Assembly: GCA_013995675.1 (NCBI GenBank)
Contig: VWRR01000009.1
Location: 496,001 to 560,000, forward strand
Length of the DNA stretch: 64,000 bases
DNA from: Cyanidiococcus yangmingshanensis
Taxonomy: Eukaryota > Rhodophyta > Bangiophyceae > Cyanidiales > Cyanidiaceae
Direction: 5' to 3'
In this document: piece after piece, positions 31,918-42,680 of the stretch
Layout of the letters: each line of letters starts with the position of its first letter
How positions within the stretch are numbered: the stretch's first letter is position 1
The notes under the pieces: model-generated
What the model saw: only the letters and a program-made list of their open reading frames with translations
The model's database searches: none
What the model was told of the DNA's origin: nothing
Position numbers and translations under genes: made by a program

Positions 31918-33318
31918 CTAGTCCTCGCCAATGCGAAAATCTAGTGCCGCCCCAAATAACGCGTAAAAGATGAAACTCCCAGCAGCGAGCCAGATAAATG
32001 TGCGATTCGCTAACCTTCGTTCATATGCTGCTTCCTCTTCTGGAGTCATTGACTTGCTAGAAGGGCCAGTTGTCTCTGCCACGCCAGCTGTCTCGAAAGC
32101 ACCACTCGCTACATGGTGCGGTCCCGTCCGCGCATACACAGATCTATTGGCTCCAGCATCCGTTGGCGACGGCACTGCGGCCGCCTCCTCGCCCATATGG
32201 GTAGACTGGATACGCTGTACGTAACGTACCAGCGCTGGTCGTTGCTCGATGAGTGCTCGCATTCGACTCCCGGCCGGTAGCGCTGTTTGCAAGTACACGA
32301 CAAGGTGTCCATACACGACCGCATCAACATATCCTGGAGCAGACGTCGGACCATTGCTTCGCTCAATCGTGTCTGTTGGTTCTGAACTTGCTTTGTTCGT
32401 CTGAAAGTAGAGCTGCTGGCCCAAAGTAGCTTCTAGAGCTTCGAGCATGGGCTCGATTTCAAGCATCCAAAACTCTGCCTCAGCTGATGCCTCCGCATCC
32501 GTTGCAGGAACCGATGCCGTGGCAGATGATGGGCTCGACCAGACGGAAGCGAGCCGCTCACGCTGTCGGTCGTGCTCAAACAAGCTCGAAAATTCAGCAC
32601 TGGTGTTCGTGCCGGCTCTAGACCTGCGGAGCAGTTGCCGAAAGGCGGCACTCTGCATGAGCAGCCGCGTCCGAACAGCCTCGCGTTCCTGTCGCGGCAC
32701 TGACCACCGAGCTAGAAACGGTAGCTGGTGCAAATCTGCCCAGTAGCGCTTCGTCATACCCAGATAGTTCGCTTCAATGTGCCACCATTCGTATAATCGA
32801 CCGAGATCGAGTCGGTCGCGTACCATAGAGACAAGCGATTCCGCTTGAGCAGCGCACTGGCCGACCGACAGCACCCCGAGACTCACAAGCGCACTCCGAA
32901 TTGCGTACCAACCGCTGACAACGATATTGACCGCATCCTGGTTATCATCGGCTGCCGGGAGACGATGTATGTGAAGTACAGGAAGCACCAGTCGATCGGT
33001 CATGTACGGTGTGCCCTGAGGCAGCCTCCGCACGGCGGTCGACGGCACGCCACAGAACCGAAGCAGCGCCTCCAAAGCAACGACATCCGGTTCACGAACT
33101 CGTTGTGTATGTGCACTCGACGCTCCTTCGTAGATGGTGAATGAAAGCGTGCCCATGACAACGTCGAGGCCGCTGCTAGTAGAGCGCTCGTCTTGGTCGC
33201 GTCGCCGAAGATATCTGGCTCTACTGGGGTGCAGGGGCGCACTGGCTGCGTCCGGTTTCGGGCACATGGTCTGCATTTGCTTGTCGATCAACCAGGTGGT
33301 GGTCTTTACCGCTGACAT
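31918..33318 (-). CDS. Metaxin-like mitochondrial outer-membrane import protein
   Basis: Metaxins (SAM35/SAM37 relatives) are subunits of the sorting and assembly machinery that inserts beta-barrel proteins into the mitochondrial outer membrane. From ATG 33318 the protein has 466 residues. A thioredoxin/GST-like N-terminal domain is seen in DVVALEALLRFCGVPSTAVR and the following LPVLHIHRLPAADD. The C-terminal GST-like helical domain carries the family hallmark DAVVYGHLVVYLQTALP and then LIEQRPALVRYVQRI. A single hydrophobic helix close to the end (TFIWLAAGSFIFYALFGAAL) fits a tail anchor, as in animal metaxin-1 and plant metaxin. The middle is expanded with Ser/Ala-rich inserts, making it longer than typical (about 320). 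Family call is good; which metaxin class is unclear. Confidence 0.82.
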   Translation of the reverse strand: MSAVKTTTWLIDKQMQTMCPKPDAASAPLHPSRARYLRRRDQDERSTSSGLDVVMGTLSFTIYEGASSAHTQRVREPDVVALEALLRFCGVPSTAVRRLPQGTPYMTDRLVLPVLHIHRLPAADDNQDAVNIVVSGWYAIRSALVSLGVLSVGQCAAQAESLVSMVRDRLDLGRLYEWWHIEANYLGMTKRYWADLHQLPFLARWSVPRQEREAVRTRLLMQSAAFRQLLRRSRAGTNTSAEFSSLFEHDRQRERLASVWSSPSSATASVPATDAEASAEAEFWMLEIEPMLEALEATLGQQLYFQTNKASSEPTDTIERSNGPTSAPGYVDAVVYGHLVVYLQTALPAGSRMRALIEQRPALVRYVQRIQSTHMGEEAAAVPSPTDAGANRSVYARTGPHHVASGAFETAGVAETTGPSSKSMTPEEEAAYERRLANRTFIWLAAGSFIFYALFGAALDFRIGED

Positions 33319-34455
33319 TCAAAGCATGCTCTATTTCGAATGGGTTGCTCATGGAATCAAGACGAGCTTGGAAACGTTCTCGCTGTTTTTGGTGTTCGAA
33401 CCGACTATGGCTTGGTGATGCTGTTCATATGGGGGACGCGCGAACCTCGTGTAGCGCGCCTGAACGCCACGGGTTGCAGACGCAACATTTGGATCACGCT
33501 GGTGGATGTTAGGGAAGCGGGTATTCGCAAGATCAACTTGTATCGTTTCCAATGGCAGCGAACCATATCATTCAATTTCGTATGATCTTGAATGACGTGA
33601 CGAGCGTATACATCCTCCAATCGATGGTCCGCCAATATGGAGAATGGAAACCATCGTCAAGCGAGTATGTTTCGGATCGTTCAGTACTTGAAAGGTTGCT
33701 CTCGAATGTTTGCACCTTTCAACCTTGCTTGCTCATTGAGTGCGCATCCACAGAAACCTCTTCATTCGCCTATAACCATCGCCTTGTGTAAGTTCGTCTT
33801 CGACAGCATCCATGCTCGAGAGGAGGATTCAAGTGAAGCGAGTTTGGACTCGTTTGCTTACGTCGCCCTGCAGAGAAGTGACAAATCGCCGAAACGCCCG
33901 TTCAGGTACCTGAGATTCGTCAGTGACGAGGTCTCTCCATAAGAGTTGCTCGATGAACCAATCGCTGCAGGTTGGCCCTTCATGGGCCGAGACGAAGAAC
34001 GGAGCAGCAAAAGCATCCCGAGCTTCCGTGTGATCGCGACTCGCCAGCGGGGAACCCACTAAGTAAGCTCACCATGATCGAGCACATTCGTTTCCGATAA
34101 GCGTTCCCAGCCCACACTGAAGAATAGAGCATCAGGATATTCGATTTGGTGCTTTACACGACCGTTGTTCGTAGAATGTTCGTTCGTCCACGGAGAGAAA
34201 GTGTCATCGTTCAGGCAACTTCATGTCGTCGGCTAGCGAGCTGCCACCGTCCAAAACGCCTACCTGCGCAATGCGGCGAGATTCATCGATTCAAAATGCT
34301 TGTGTTTATTCACGTTCGTCTAGAGGGGGAAAGTTAACCTTTAAGAAAAACGGAAAGTAGAAAGGATCTAAATACTCTGCGAGTACGGGCGTACGTGGCA
34401 CCATTTATGTTCGCGAGCGCGCTCGTTGAACACTTCGGAGCGAGCCGGGTAACAC
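33319..34455. other. Divergent intergenic region between metaxin and DUF1517 genes
   Basis: 1.1 kb with somewhat AT-richer stretches, notably around 34330-34375 just before the DUF1517 gene. Only short frames occur. A T-arm-like GGTGTTCGAACCG near 33386 does not extend to a tRNA fold. Confidence 0.5.
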
Positions 34456-35553
34456 ATGGCGCTCGCTACGAGGAGTTTCTTCAGCAGGGTCCGTCCAGGA
34501 GGCTGTGTTTCGCCCAACAAGCTGTTCGTGCTCGGTTTCGCGAACGCTTGCCACTAGAGGCAACGTTCTCATTGCCGGTGGCTACCACCAGCGGAGGTAC
34601 GCTATGTTGTTCCGGTGTGGCAGCAGTCCCTGCGCACAGCGCTGGCGTCCCGAACGGGTGGCAGTGTCGGCGGCTGGAGCAGTGTCGGTTCACAGGACAT
34701 CAACGATAACTCCGAAGCGCGTCGCTCGGGAACGCCTCTACGCCCGCAGCGACGAATATTGCCGACTTATGGAGCAGACGATGCACTTGGCTTCGGAGAT
34801 CAGTCTACAATCAGCATCGAGGTGCCAAACACCCGAGTTCCGACCTCGTCGCCTTCCGTGCCGTGGGAGCTGGCTGTCTTTGGGAGTGTGGTAGCCGCCT
34901 CTGCGTTGCGTGATCGCAAGCATCAGCCTCTGCGGGGGTCACTCGTCAAAGAGGAGCAGATATCGGTCGCTCGAGTGCATATTGCGCTTCGCGATGATGT
35001 GAAAGACTTTGTTCGGCGTGCACTGCGTGAGCTAGCAGCCAGCGTGGATACCACCCAGCCACAAGAGCTGCTGCGGTTGCTGCGAACGTCGTCGCTCATT
35101 ATGGAGCGAGCTTGCGAAGTTGGCGAAGGATGGTACGCGACTGCCTATGATGTCCTCGCTTTCGATGCCTCCAACACGGCGGAGGTGGAGCGCTCATTTC
35201 GCCAAATGAGTCTGCAGATTAAAGGAAACTGGCAAGAGGACACATTCCTGAATTTGGATGGCATCCGTCGTGTGCATTCGTACGAGCACGAGAGGTCGAA
35301 GGATTCGCCACTGCAGGCAGCAACACAGTCGAATCTAATGGTTGTCACCTTCATCGTCGCTGCGCAAGGTCTGCAGGGACCTGTTTCCTCCGCTCGTGAT
35401 GCTCTTCGCTCACTCCACACCGTTGCCGAAGGCAAACTGCTCGCTGTCGAGATTCTCTGGACACCGGATCGAGAAGATGACACGCTCTCTGAGGAAGAAA
35501 TGATCACCCAGTTTCCTGAGCTTGTCCGTACAACGATATCGTCATCGATGTAG
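34456..35553 (+). CDS. DUF1517-family protein, probably plastid targeted
   Basis: DUF1517 proteins occur in cyanobacteria, algae and plants; their function is not established. The conserved body lies at 34840-35550: SVARVHIALRDDVKDFVRRA, then a helical stretch, QEDTFLNLDGIRR, NLMVVTFIVAAQG, and the terminal LLAVEILWTPDRED with LSEEEMITQFPEL. That end block is the clearest family signature. The 5' end is unclear. The conserved frame has no ATG between a TAG at 34555 and residue MERAC at 35101. Upstream of that TAG, in the same frame, an ATG at 34456 begins MALATRSFFSRVRPGG, a good plastid-transit-like leader. An alternative is ATG 34407 in another frame, joined by a possible phase-0 intron from 34449 (GTAACA) to 34557 (CACTAG). 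Neither is proven. Confidence 0.78.
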
Positions 35554-35956
35554 GGAAAACGCCCTCAAAGAGTGGCACGAGACTCTAGTCTGTTATATTG
35601 CGAGTTTTCGAGAGAAAAAACAAGCGACTCTTTCTACAAAAGAGAAGCTAGGCCATCCTTTGGCAGCGTGTCGAGTTTCGCAAGTTCAGGTTGGGTCGGG
35701 CACGCGTCTTCGGAGACACGCTACACGCTTCAGCAGGACAGGCCAAGGGTTTCAGAAGTTGCCATTCATTCGAGCGGAACACAACGAACTCGCTCTCATT
35801 GTCATAAATACGGCAAGTTCCTCGACGACAGCGTACTCCATGGAGCCTCAGGCTGAGTTTTCGGGGCAACTTGGAAGATGCTCGTTTTCCTGACACAACC
35901 AGAAACGAAACGCGTCCGTGGTCGGTGAGCGAGCGCGCGAACTTGGGACGACTTGG
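35554..35956. other. Spacer between DUF1517 gene and RAD1
   Basis: About 400 bp between genes in the same orientation. It must hold a terminator region and the RAD1 promoter. No gene recognised. Confidence 0.5.
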
Positions 35957-37036
35957 ATGAGCGGGCACTCTGGTCGAGACATGTCGCGAGCCCTTCAAGT
36001 TGACGATAGCGAAGCACCGTTGCTTCTGTGTAGATTGCAGAGCGGTCGGGCGCTCGTTGAAGCGCTGACGAGTCTGCAAGCGGCGGCTTCTCCCTGCAGT
36101 GACTTGGTTCTAGTAGTGGTTCCCCGGAATCGCAACGGACTACGGTTCGTTATCCAAGAGTTTGGTTATTTTCAGGCATGTGTGACGTTACCGCGGGAAC
36201 TTTTTACGGCTTTTGAGTGCAGAACAAGCGGCGAATCAGCTGAGGAGACTGCGTTCCAGGTGCCAAGGACTGAGCTGCTGACTAGCCTGCGACTTTTGAT
36301 CAGCTCAGTCGGCCAGGCGGAGAAGTCTGCTCTGTTCGCACCGCTGCGGTTACTCTATCGGAGTCGGGCAAGCCCGCTGCAGCTGCTGCTGCAGAGCGAT
36401 AGCACGAGCTATCTTGAATGCGAGGTACAGACGCTGGCCGATGTTCCGATTTATGACTTTGGTTTTCTGCAGGTCCCCGTTTACAATGATGCTGTAATAT
36501 CGGGTCGTCTGTTGGCGACTTGTTTTGCAGAACTCGAGTATGCTGGTGCTCGCTCGGCACTGATCACCATGATGCCTTATCCTCGACAGGGCCTACGCTT
36601 AGAGGCTGTCGGTGACGCGACTGGGGCCCATTTGACGATCGAGGTACCCCATTCGACCGCAGAGGATGACTCTGCGATAGAGCCGTCCACGTTTCTGGAG
36701 TTCGAGTCCATCCAGGAGCAGTGTGTGTCCTATAGCGTGCATTTGTTGAAACGATGTCTTAAGGCACTCCAGAGCGCGGATATCGTGCGTATACGGATGA
36801 ATGCGAATGATGTGCTCCATTTGACGGCACGAATGCCGCTGTCACCTGGCCTCGGATCCAAGCACTCATCCAGTCGCGGTGCTCATGCAGTGCTTGAGGC
36901 TGCCCTGGCGGTTGTCGAGGGTGCATCGTATTCTTCGGAAAGTTGCTTTTTCGAGTTTTTGGTCGCACCTGCTGTCGTCAACAATGCACAGTCTGATTCA
37001 TCGGTTGCAGCCCATGGGGGTCTTCCGGCGTACTGA
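35957..37036 (+). CDS. RAD1: RAD1 subunit of the 9-1-1 DNA-damage checkpoint clamp
   Basis: RAD1 forms the PCNA-like 9-1-1 ring with RAD9 and HUS1, loaded at damaged DNA to activate checkpoint kinases. ATG 35957 gives 359 residues; a second ATG at 35981 (MSRALQ) is equally possible. Recognisable family blocks are FVIQEFGYFQACVTLPRELF (early beta strands), LLTSLRLLISSVG, PLRLLYRSRASPLQLLLQS, a FGFLQVPVYNDAVISGRLLA segment matching the region before the interdomain loop, and SVHLLKRCLKALQSADIVRI near the end. No catalytic residues are expected in a clamp. Length is slightly above the human protein (282), mainly from N- and C-terminal additions. It is followed on the same strand by XRCC3, another DNA-repair gene, though each should have its own promoter. 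Confidence 0.82.
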   Translation: MSGHSGRDMSRALQVDDSEAPLLLCRLQSGRALVEALTSLQAAASPCSDLVLVVVPRNRNGLRFVIQEFGYFQACVTLPRELFTAFECRTSGESAEETAFQVPRTELLTSLRLLISSVGQAEKSALFAPLRLLYRSRASPLQLLLQSDSTSYLECEVQTLADVPIYDFGFLQVPVYNDAVISGRLLATCFAELEYAGARSALITMMPYPRQGLRLEAVGDATGAHLTIEVPHSTAEDDSAIEPSTFLEFESIQEQCVSYSVHLLKRCLKALQSADIVRIRMNANDVLHLTARMPLSPGLGSKHSSSRGAHAVLEAALAVVEGASYSSESCFFEFLVAPAVVNNAQSDSSVAAHGGLPAY

Positions 37037-38067
37037 TTTGCGTTCTGGAACTAGGTAAGTATGTACTGCATCAGCGTCGCCAGAGTGCGCTTTTCGTGGA
37101 ATGCTGTTGCGGACAGCGTCGATGCTCTGTAACTTTTCGGGAACGGAGAACAAAGTTGCCATGTGAACACAGACAGGAAGCCGTCGTCCTTGAACCCAGA
37201 CGTCTGGCTTATCTATATACGCTTTGGATCCTGAGTAGCAACTTGACTGCATCTGCCGAGATACAAGGCCCGCAATTCTGTTCCGCTCGCTCGAGGTCAC
37301 ACGATGGCTCGAAACCGGGATCACAGCAACAACGGCAAACATGCTCTGTAGTCAGTAGGTTGCGAATCGATTCTACCAGGTTCGACGACCTGCGAAGACA
37401 CTCCAAGGTGTCCGCAGCGAACGGAACATCAGAAGAAGCCGTTGACGAGACACATTGCTGCTGCCATACTGTTTTGGCGAATGTCGCGGTAGTGGGTGTG
37501 AGCAGCTGCCGATCAACACCAATGACGACTGCAAATTCGCTGAGATGTTCGTTTGGCGGGCGACGACTCCTGAACAGCTTTGTGTTGCGAAATATGGTGC
37601 AGACGTCGACTTGTATGGCCCGAGCCCGCGTCTCGTTTAGGGCCCTATCCGTGACTTCTTCCCGAGGCGTCTGCTCCGTTCAACCCTGAGGCGAAGCGAT
37701 GAGGTACCGGCCTCTAGGACATATCGAAGCGATGAGCGACATAGAAGCAAGGTGGTAGCCACACAATCGATTCCTTCGCCAGCCTTATGCTTTTTTATGA
37801 GAAAGGCGCCTCTTTCGCTGTGGACGCCGGGGAGGTAGTCAATCCGTCAGGGGGGTATGAGCTCGATCTGCATCGTTAGGCGTTCGTTTCACTGAGAACA
37901 GCTTTTTGGTCCGCAGGCAACAACGTCTGTTGGGCTGCATGGATTGTGAATGAGGGTTGATGCCGTCAAAAATAGCAAGTCGTAGACGAATGCGCTCCTC
38001 ACGACTTGTTCCGTCGAGGAACCGGCGATACGGCCAATCGGTCTGGGTGACCCAAACACACTGACGG
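37037..38067. other. Intergenic region between RAD1 and XRCC3
   Basis: 1.0 kb between same-strand genes. Frames up to about 197 codons (37096-37689) are open but resemble nothing and show no ordered motifs. No RNA gene or repeat seen. Confidence 0.5.
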
Positions 38068-39405
38068 ATGCGCATTTTATTGTTCTGTGTTTGGGCGAGT
38101 GAGGGTCCTACACCTTTGTCGGTTGCGTGCAACCGGTGCCGGGCTCTAGCGTGGCGACGGCTCTGGGAGGCAAACGTCCATCGCCTATTTGAGGGAATGG
38201 CCACCGAGGACTCGAATACGTTGAGCACCTGGACTGGGGGGACATGTTCCGACACCGAACCGTCCTTGTTGTCAAAGGAGCTCGTAGAGTCGTTCCCCCT
38301 CGCCTTGGCGAACAGGCTGGTCTGCTCAGCACCGCCGAGTACAGAGCGCAGTCTACAACGACTTGTGACGCGAGCGCGAGAACGAGCCGTCCCCAGAGCT
38401 GCCCCTGGCGAGAACGAAGCCAAGTTGGATGAGGTATACGCGTTTGACTGGCAGGCTCTTTTGGACTTGGAAGCCTGGCGCTCCACACACGCCGAGCTGG
38501 GACTGCGGGAGTCTTTCTTATGCGCTTGTGCAAGGCTTGCTCAGGAAACGTTCAACTCGACTGGGGACCCTTTGAACGAATCGAAGGAGTACTTGGCGGG
38601 GACTCGCCTATGCTGGCCGCTGGTATCGGGACCCTGTTTCCTCTCTTTTGGCTGTTCGCTATTAGACGAAATCATACGCGTTCGTTTTGGAGCAATCACG
38701 GAAATTTACGGTGAAGCAGGAAGTGGTAAGACGCAGCTTCTGCTTCAGCTCGCCGCGAGGAACCCCGTCAAGACGCTCTACCTCTACAGCGAGAGCGGGC
38801 GGTTCCCATCGGAGCGTTTGGCTGAAATAGCAACCGCAAAGGAGCGACTGTCGTCTCCCGATGATACCTTGGATCGAATCCTCGTTGAGAGGCGCAGAAG
38901 CGCTCTGGGTTCGCCAGCCGCATTGCTACGTTTCGCGCGCGGGCCTCTCCGAAAACTGCTAGAGCAACAGCCTGAGCCTCAACTCCTGATTATTGACAGT
39001 ATCGCTGCAGTGGTTCGCCACGCCTATGACCATCAGCAGCGAAGCGCATTGACCAAACGAGCTCGTTGGATGTTTCGCTTTGTGAGTACGCTTCGGCAGC
39101 TGATGCGAGATCATCGGCTTGCGGTCTTGGTGTCAAATCAAGTCTCTCAGCGCATGGACGGTGAGCTTATCCCAGCATTGGGTTTAGCCTGGTCCCAGTG
39201 CATCAACACTCGCATCCGTCTGGAGCGTGGAGCCAGTGTTGCGGCTCTGATGCATCCAGTTGCGGAAAGCAGCTCTTGCCATGTTGTGCGCTGTGCGAAA
39301 GTGTGCTTTGGTGACTGGGGACCCGAACCAGGAAGCATCGTCTCGTTCCAGATCGATCAGACAGGAGCACGAGGCATTCAAGTGAGTTATTCCAATCCGA
39401 GTTAG
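38068..39405 (+). CDS. XRCC3: XRCC3-like RAD51 paralogue
   Basis: XRCC3 is a RecA-fold ATPase that partners RAD51C in homologous recombination. The frame from ATG 38068 encodes 445 residues; ATG 38197 (MATEDSNTLSTW) would give 402 and fits the family better, since nothing before it looks conserved. The ATPase core starts near FLSFGCSLLDEIIRVRFGAI, the RAD51-family opening. Walker A is ITEIYGEAGSGKTQLLLQLA with the Lys and Thr intact. Walker B is QLLIIDSIAAVVRHAYD, and VLVSNQVSQ is the L2-adjacent block. The SIAAxxR and VSNQV patterns match XRCC3 better than RAD51 or DMC1. The long N-terminal region is variable and carries no clear helix-hairpin-helix domain. Paralogue assignment is likely but not certain. 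Confidence 0.82.
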   Translation: MRILLFCVWASEGPTPLSVACNRCRALAWRRLWEANVHRLFEGMATEDSNTLSTWTGGTCSDTEPSLLSKELVESFPLALANRLVCSAPPSTERSLQRLVTRARERAVPRAAPGENEAKLDEVYAFDWQALLDLEAWRSTHAELGLRESFLCACARLAQETFNSTGDPLNESKEYLAGTRLCWPLVSGPCFLSFGCSLLDEIIRVRFGAITEIYGEAGSGKTQLLLQLAARNPVKTLYLYSESGRFPSERLAEIATAKERLSSPDDTLDRILVERRRSALGSPAALLRFARGPLRKLLEQQPEPQLLIIDSIAAVVRHAYDHQQRSALTKRARWMFRFVSTLRQLMRDHRLAVLVSNQVSQRMDGELIPALGLAWSQCINTRIRLERGASVAALMHPVAESSSCHVVRCAKVCFGDWGPEPGSIVSFQIDQTGARGIQVSYSNPS

Positions 39406-40099
39406 CGTTGATGAACCTTCTTCAATGCTTACCAGGGGCGATTCAACTGCAGAGAGACAGTTTTTAGGCACCGCGCTCGAGCGAGCATCGTCGGTCTCAG
39501 GTACTCTGAGAACGACGCTCACGTTGCTGGGTTCTCTGGACCAACCAGCTTGGTCGGAACAAGCAGCGGTTCATCGACGCCAGATCGAACCTATCCGGTT
39601 CAATGACAGCGTTCGTCGACAAACGCGGTGCGAGAATAGTCCTGCGCCTGAGGACGGGCAGCGAGAGTCTTCCTCGTGCGCAACAACGTCGTTGTTACGC
39701 TTTCGTCGTTGCGTCTCCAGCGAGCCCGACAAGGCATCATCTCTTAGGCGCCAAGTGCGATTCGTTGTCATCAAGTTCGCCAACGCATCTCGCACCAGCT
39801 GCTCCTGCTACACTAGGCGGCAAAGTCGTCGCTGCGAATCGTTCTCCGCAACCAAGGCATCGTCTCCACTTGCGCCAAATTTAAAGCACCATGAACAGTA
39901 TTGATAACTATCATTGTCCCAGATGACTTGGTTCCCGCTCCAATTCTACGAGAACTAGTTCATCGAAGGTGTTTCAGGCAACGACCCGCTCACAACGGGT
40001 TCTTGTCCGTTCTGGGAGTCGCCGAACCGAAACGGCAGCGCGCGGGCGCCCAAAACGTGAAACGGACTTGTCGTGTTCTATCTGGGACCCCAGATAGCG
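39406..40099. other. Spacer between XRCC3 and PTPS gene
   Basis: About 700 bp. An ATG-started frame (39425-39904, 159 codons) is rich in Arg and Ser and resembles no family; it is probably chance. A small inverted repeat GAACC-TATCC-GGTTC lies near 39588-39602. Confidence 0.5.
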
Positions 40100-40624
40100 A
40101 TGGTCTGCTACAAGAAACCTGTTGTGGAACTATCCCGGGTGGAGACCTTCTCCGCTTGTCACTGTCTTCGTGTGGGTGAACTCACTTTGGAGGAGAATAC
40201 GAAGTTGTTTGGAAAGTGCGCGAGACGACACGGGCATAACTACGTTCTAGAGGTGACGGTTCGGGGTCCGCTAGACGCCCAAACGGGTATGGTTCTCGAC
40301 ATGCGCCTGCTTAAGGATACGATTGAAGAGCATGTGCTTCAGAGGCTGGACCATTCTTCTATTGACGAGGAATTGGAAGAGTTTTCGGGTAGCGCAGCGT
40401 CAGAGACAACGGGACGAGCGCCAGCGACCACGGAGAACCTCGCAGTGGCGATTTGGGAACGTTTGCGGCCGCACCTCGGAGTCTACCTGTACAGAGTTCG
40501 TTTATGGGAAACGGATAAGAATGCGGTGACATTTTACGGAGACTATGAATCTGACGCGCATTCGGGTTGTGTTGGTCAAGAGCATGGTTTGAACAGCCCG
40601 GTTGTGAATCGGGCGACGCACTGA
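40100..40624 (+). CDS. PTS: 6-pyruvoyl-tetrahydropterin synthase family
   Basis: PTPS converts dihydroneopterin triphosphate to 6-pyruvoyl-tetrahydropterin in tetrahydrobiopterin synthesis; relatives act in folate or queuosine pathways. ATG 40100 gives 174 residues, a usual size. Zinc ligands are present: the His in VETFSACHCLR and both His of RRHGHNYVLEVTV. The catalytic Cys is in KLFGKCARRHG, and the Asp-His pair is in QRLDHSSID. TTENLAVAIWERL and VRLWETDKNAVTFYG complete the fold. All catalytic residues appear intact and Cys is kept, as in true PTPS rather than the Cys-less PTPS-III variants. It is a cytosolic or mitochondrial enzyme with no clear presequence. The product in this organism is inferred. 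Confidence 0.9.
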   Translation: MVCYKKPVVELSRVETFSACHCLRVGELTLEENTKLFGKCARRHGHNYVLEVTVRGPLDAQTGMVLDMRLLKDTIEEHVLQRLDHSSIDEELEEFSGSAASETTGRAPATTENLAVAIWERLRPHLGVYLYRVRLWETDKNAVTFYGDYESDAHSGCVGQEHGLNSPVVNRATH

Positions 40625-41941
40625 CCCCCGGGTCCCGCTGATTGCTTACGACTTTGGCCAGTATCCTTTGGTACACTTTTTGGATTACTTGTCCTTGAAA
40701 GAGAAATTTTGGATAGTTTCGAATGAAGAGATAGTGTTTTGATCCGGCACGTCATGAAATTTATTCAGAGTTCGTCACAAGGGCTCAAATGTTGCGTTCG
40801 AGAACGCAGAAATCGACGATTTCTTCTTCGGTGGAGTTGGCGCTCGTCAAGAGCATTCCAAACCCATTGGCACGGCTTCTGTATAGGTTCTTGATGAAAG
40901 GATCCTTATGGGCGTCGTTTTGGATAGATATGAGCGCTTTGTTTTCCCAATACTTGGACAGCGTCGATTCCTGGCACTCGGGGTCACGGGAGCCAAGGTG
41001 CATGTGAGTCCCGCGATCGCTTTTATGATTCGCTTACGGCATCGTTGTCGATCGCAACGTTCGATGATTTTCATGACTCGAGCTTTTCATGTTGAATGCA
41101 GAAAGAAACGCCGAGCGATGGCCAACCTCGAGGCCGCACAAGTGCTGGCTCGCTTTACACACGCGCTCTTATTCAGCCATGTCGTCCGCCAGTGCTATGC
41201 GCTTTTGAATGCGAGCTTGGACAGAGAGCATCAGAGATTCCCTGGGTCCCGCATCTGGACAAGAAACGTCTCTTTTAATAGCTTTTCATGAATCATTTGC
41301 ACAGAACCGTAAAAGAGAGATCTACATCGTACGCGTTTACGTGGCGAACGAGGGACAACAGCAACCTCGATTCCTTGGGTGTCGTGTCGGGCGTCTCGAT
41401 CACGTTGACTGGAGGCTCGAGTCACAAAGAGTCTTTGTGCTCAAATCTATCGAGATATCGTTGTGGCGTCAGTTTGCGATTGCGGCAGGTGTCCGTACAC
41501 CCCACCGACGGGCTATGTTTCCGTCCCGTCATCAGGGACGGCATCGTGCGTCAACTCGGTGCAAAAGTGCTCCATCGAATCTAAAGGCACAGCAGCGCTA
41601 ATATTGTTGTATCGGCATGCTTGTTCCGAACCCGGAAATTCGGCATGGCGTTTGTGGGTCACAAGCTCGCAACCCATAAGGTGCATCGCGGGTACTTGAT
41701 CCGGCTCAAGCAAGGAGCTCGTTCTGGGTAACATGCTAGGCCCGCCGCAAGGACCGCCACAGAAGCAACGAACACCAGATTCCCTCTGTAGCGCAAGTAA
41801 TTCACACTCAACACGATAGCCCATGTGTTCATGACTTCGAGTATTTCTCGGTTTGAGGGCTGGCTCAGTCACCGGGTGCAGCGCTCTCTAACGAGCACCC
41901 CAGCGAGGTGCGCAGCTTTCTGCAAAACCAACCACACTGCG
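40625..41941. other. Convergent intergenic region between PTPS and eIF4E genes
   Basis: 1.3 kb holding two 3' ends. Only short overlapping frames (up to about 130 codons) are seen, none recognisable. A perfect small inverted repeat TGCGTTC/GAACGCA occurs near 40793-40808. Confidence 0.5.
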
Positions 41942-42559
41942 TTACAAACGGTCCAGAGCCTTTCCCACGTAGGAGCGATCGTACGCCATAGCGTCCTTGT
42001 GGACCATATATTCCAGCTCCAGGTCCCGTGGCAAACCCCGCTCGCAGAGGACTTCACGCCATCGCTTCCCAATAGAACGCCGCAAATCCTCCCGCAAGGC
42101 GCTCTTATTCCACAACGCCAAACGACCTTTGTCGCGCCGAACACTGACCACAAAACCACAGATATCGTCACTCGCTTTGGCCTCAAAGTGCTCGCCCAGA
42201 ATAGCGATGAGCGAGTTCAGCCAAAACTCATCGATGCGCGCTAGCTCCTTCTTGGGCAGCGTAACGACCCACTTGCCGCCGGCCTCGTTCATGGCGTCCT
42301 CCCACTCAGGCCGTATTCCTTGTTTGAATACGTGCAAGTTCGACCCAGGAGGGAGACGCGACGGCTCGACAATATTATTTATGACGGCCCAGAACTTTTC
42401 GACAGAGTCGATCTCGGCAAACGCCTTGACGTTGTTGCTCCAGTTCTCTTGAGAAGGTTTGATGCCCCTCGGCATATCATACCAGAACGTCCACGAGAAC
42501 TGTAGTGGATGAACCGACTTTTCTTGCTCAGTCTCGTTGGAGCCTTGATCTCCAGTCAT
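41942..42559 (-). CDS. EIF4E: Translation initiation factor eIF4E
   Basis: eIF4E binds the mRNA 5' cap and recruits eIF4G. ATG 42559 starts a 205-residue protein. The opening HPLQFSWTFWYDMP matches the eIF4G-binding edge. Cap-binding tryptophans are visible in PSQENWSNNV and GIRPEWEDAMNEAGGKW, the latter with the adjacent Glu that contacts the cap guanine. RIDEFWLNSLIAILGE and ICGFVVSVRRDKGRLALW supply the rest of the fold, with basic residues for the cap phosphates. Length is normal. The start lies beside a 63-bp minisatellite that occupies the upstream flank, so the promoter must be very short, overlap the repeat, or lie beyond it. Confidence 0.93.
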   Translation of the reverse strand: MTGDQGSNETEQEKSVHPLQFSWTFWYDMPRGIKPSQENWSNNVKAFAEIDSVEKFWAVINNIVEPSRLPPGSNLHVFKQGIRPEWEDAMNEAGGKWVVTLPKKELARIDEFWLNSLIAILGEHFEAKASDDICGFVVSVRRDKGRLALWNKSALREDLRRSIGKRWREVLCERGLPRDLELEYMVHKDAMAYDRSYVGKALDRL

Positions 42560-42680
42560 TTTCGAGTTGAAAAATACGCTCTATTTGAGAACGCAACGCG
42601 GAACTGCGTCGGTCGACGGACGACTAGGGGGTCGGCGGTTGCGCCACCCGAAGCGCTCGAGCCCAGTTGAACACAAAGTG

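Noticed and set aside
33380-33410. T-arm-like GTTCGAACC
   Set aside because: No flanking stems form a tRNA.
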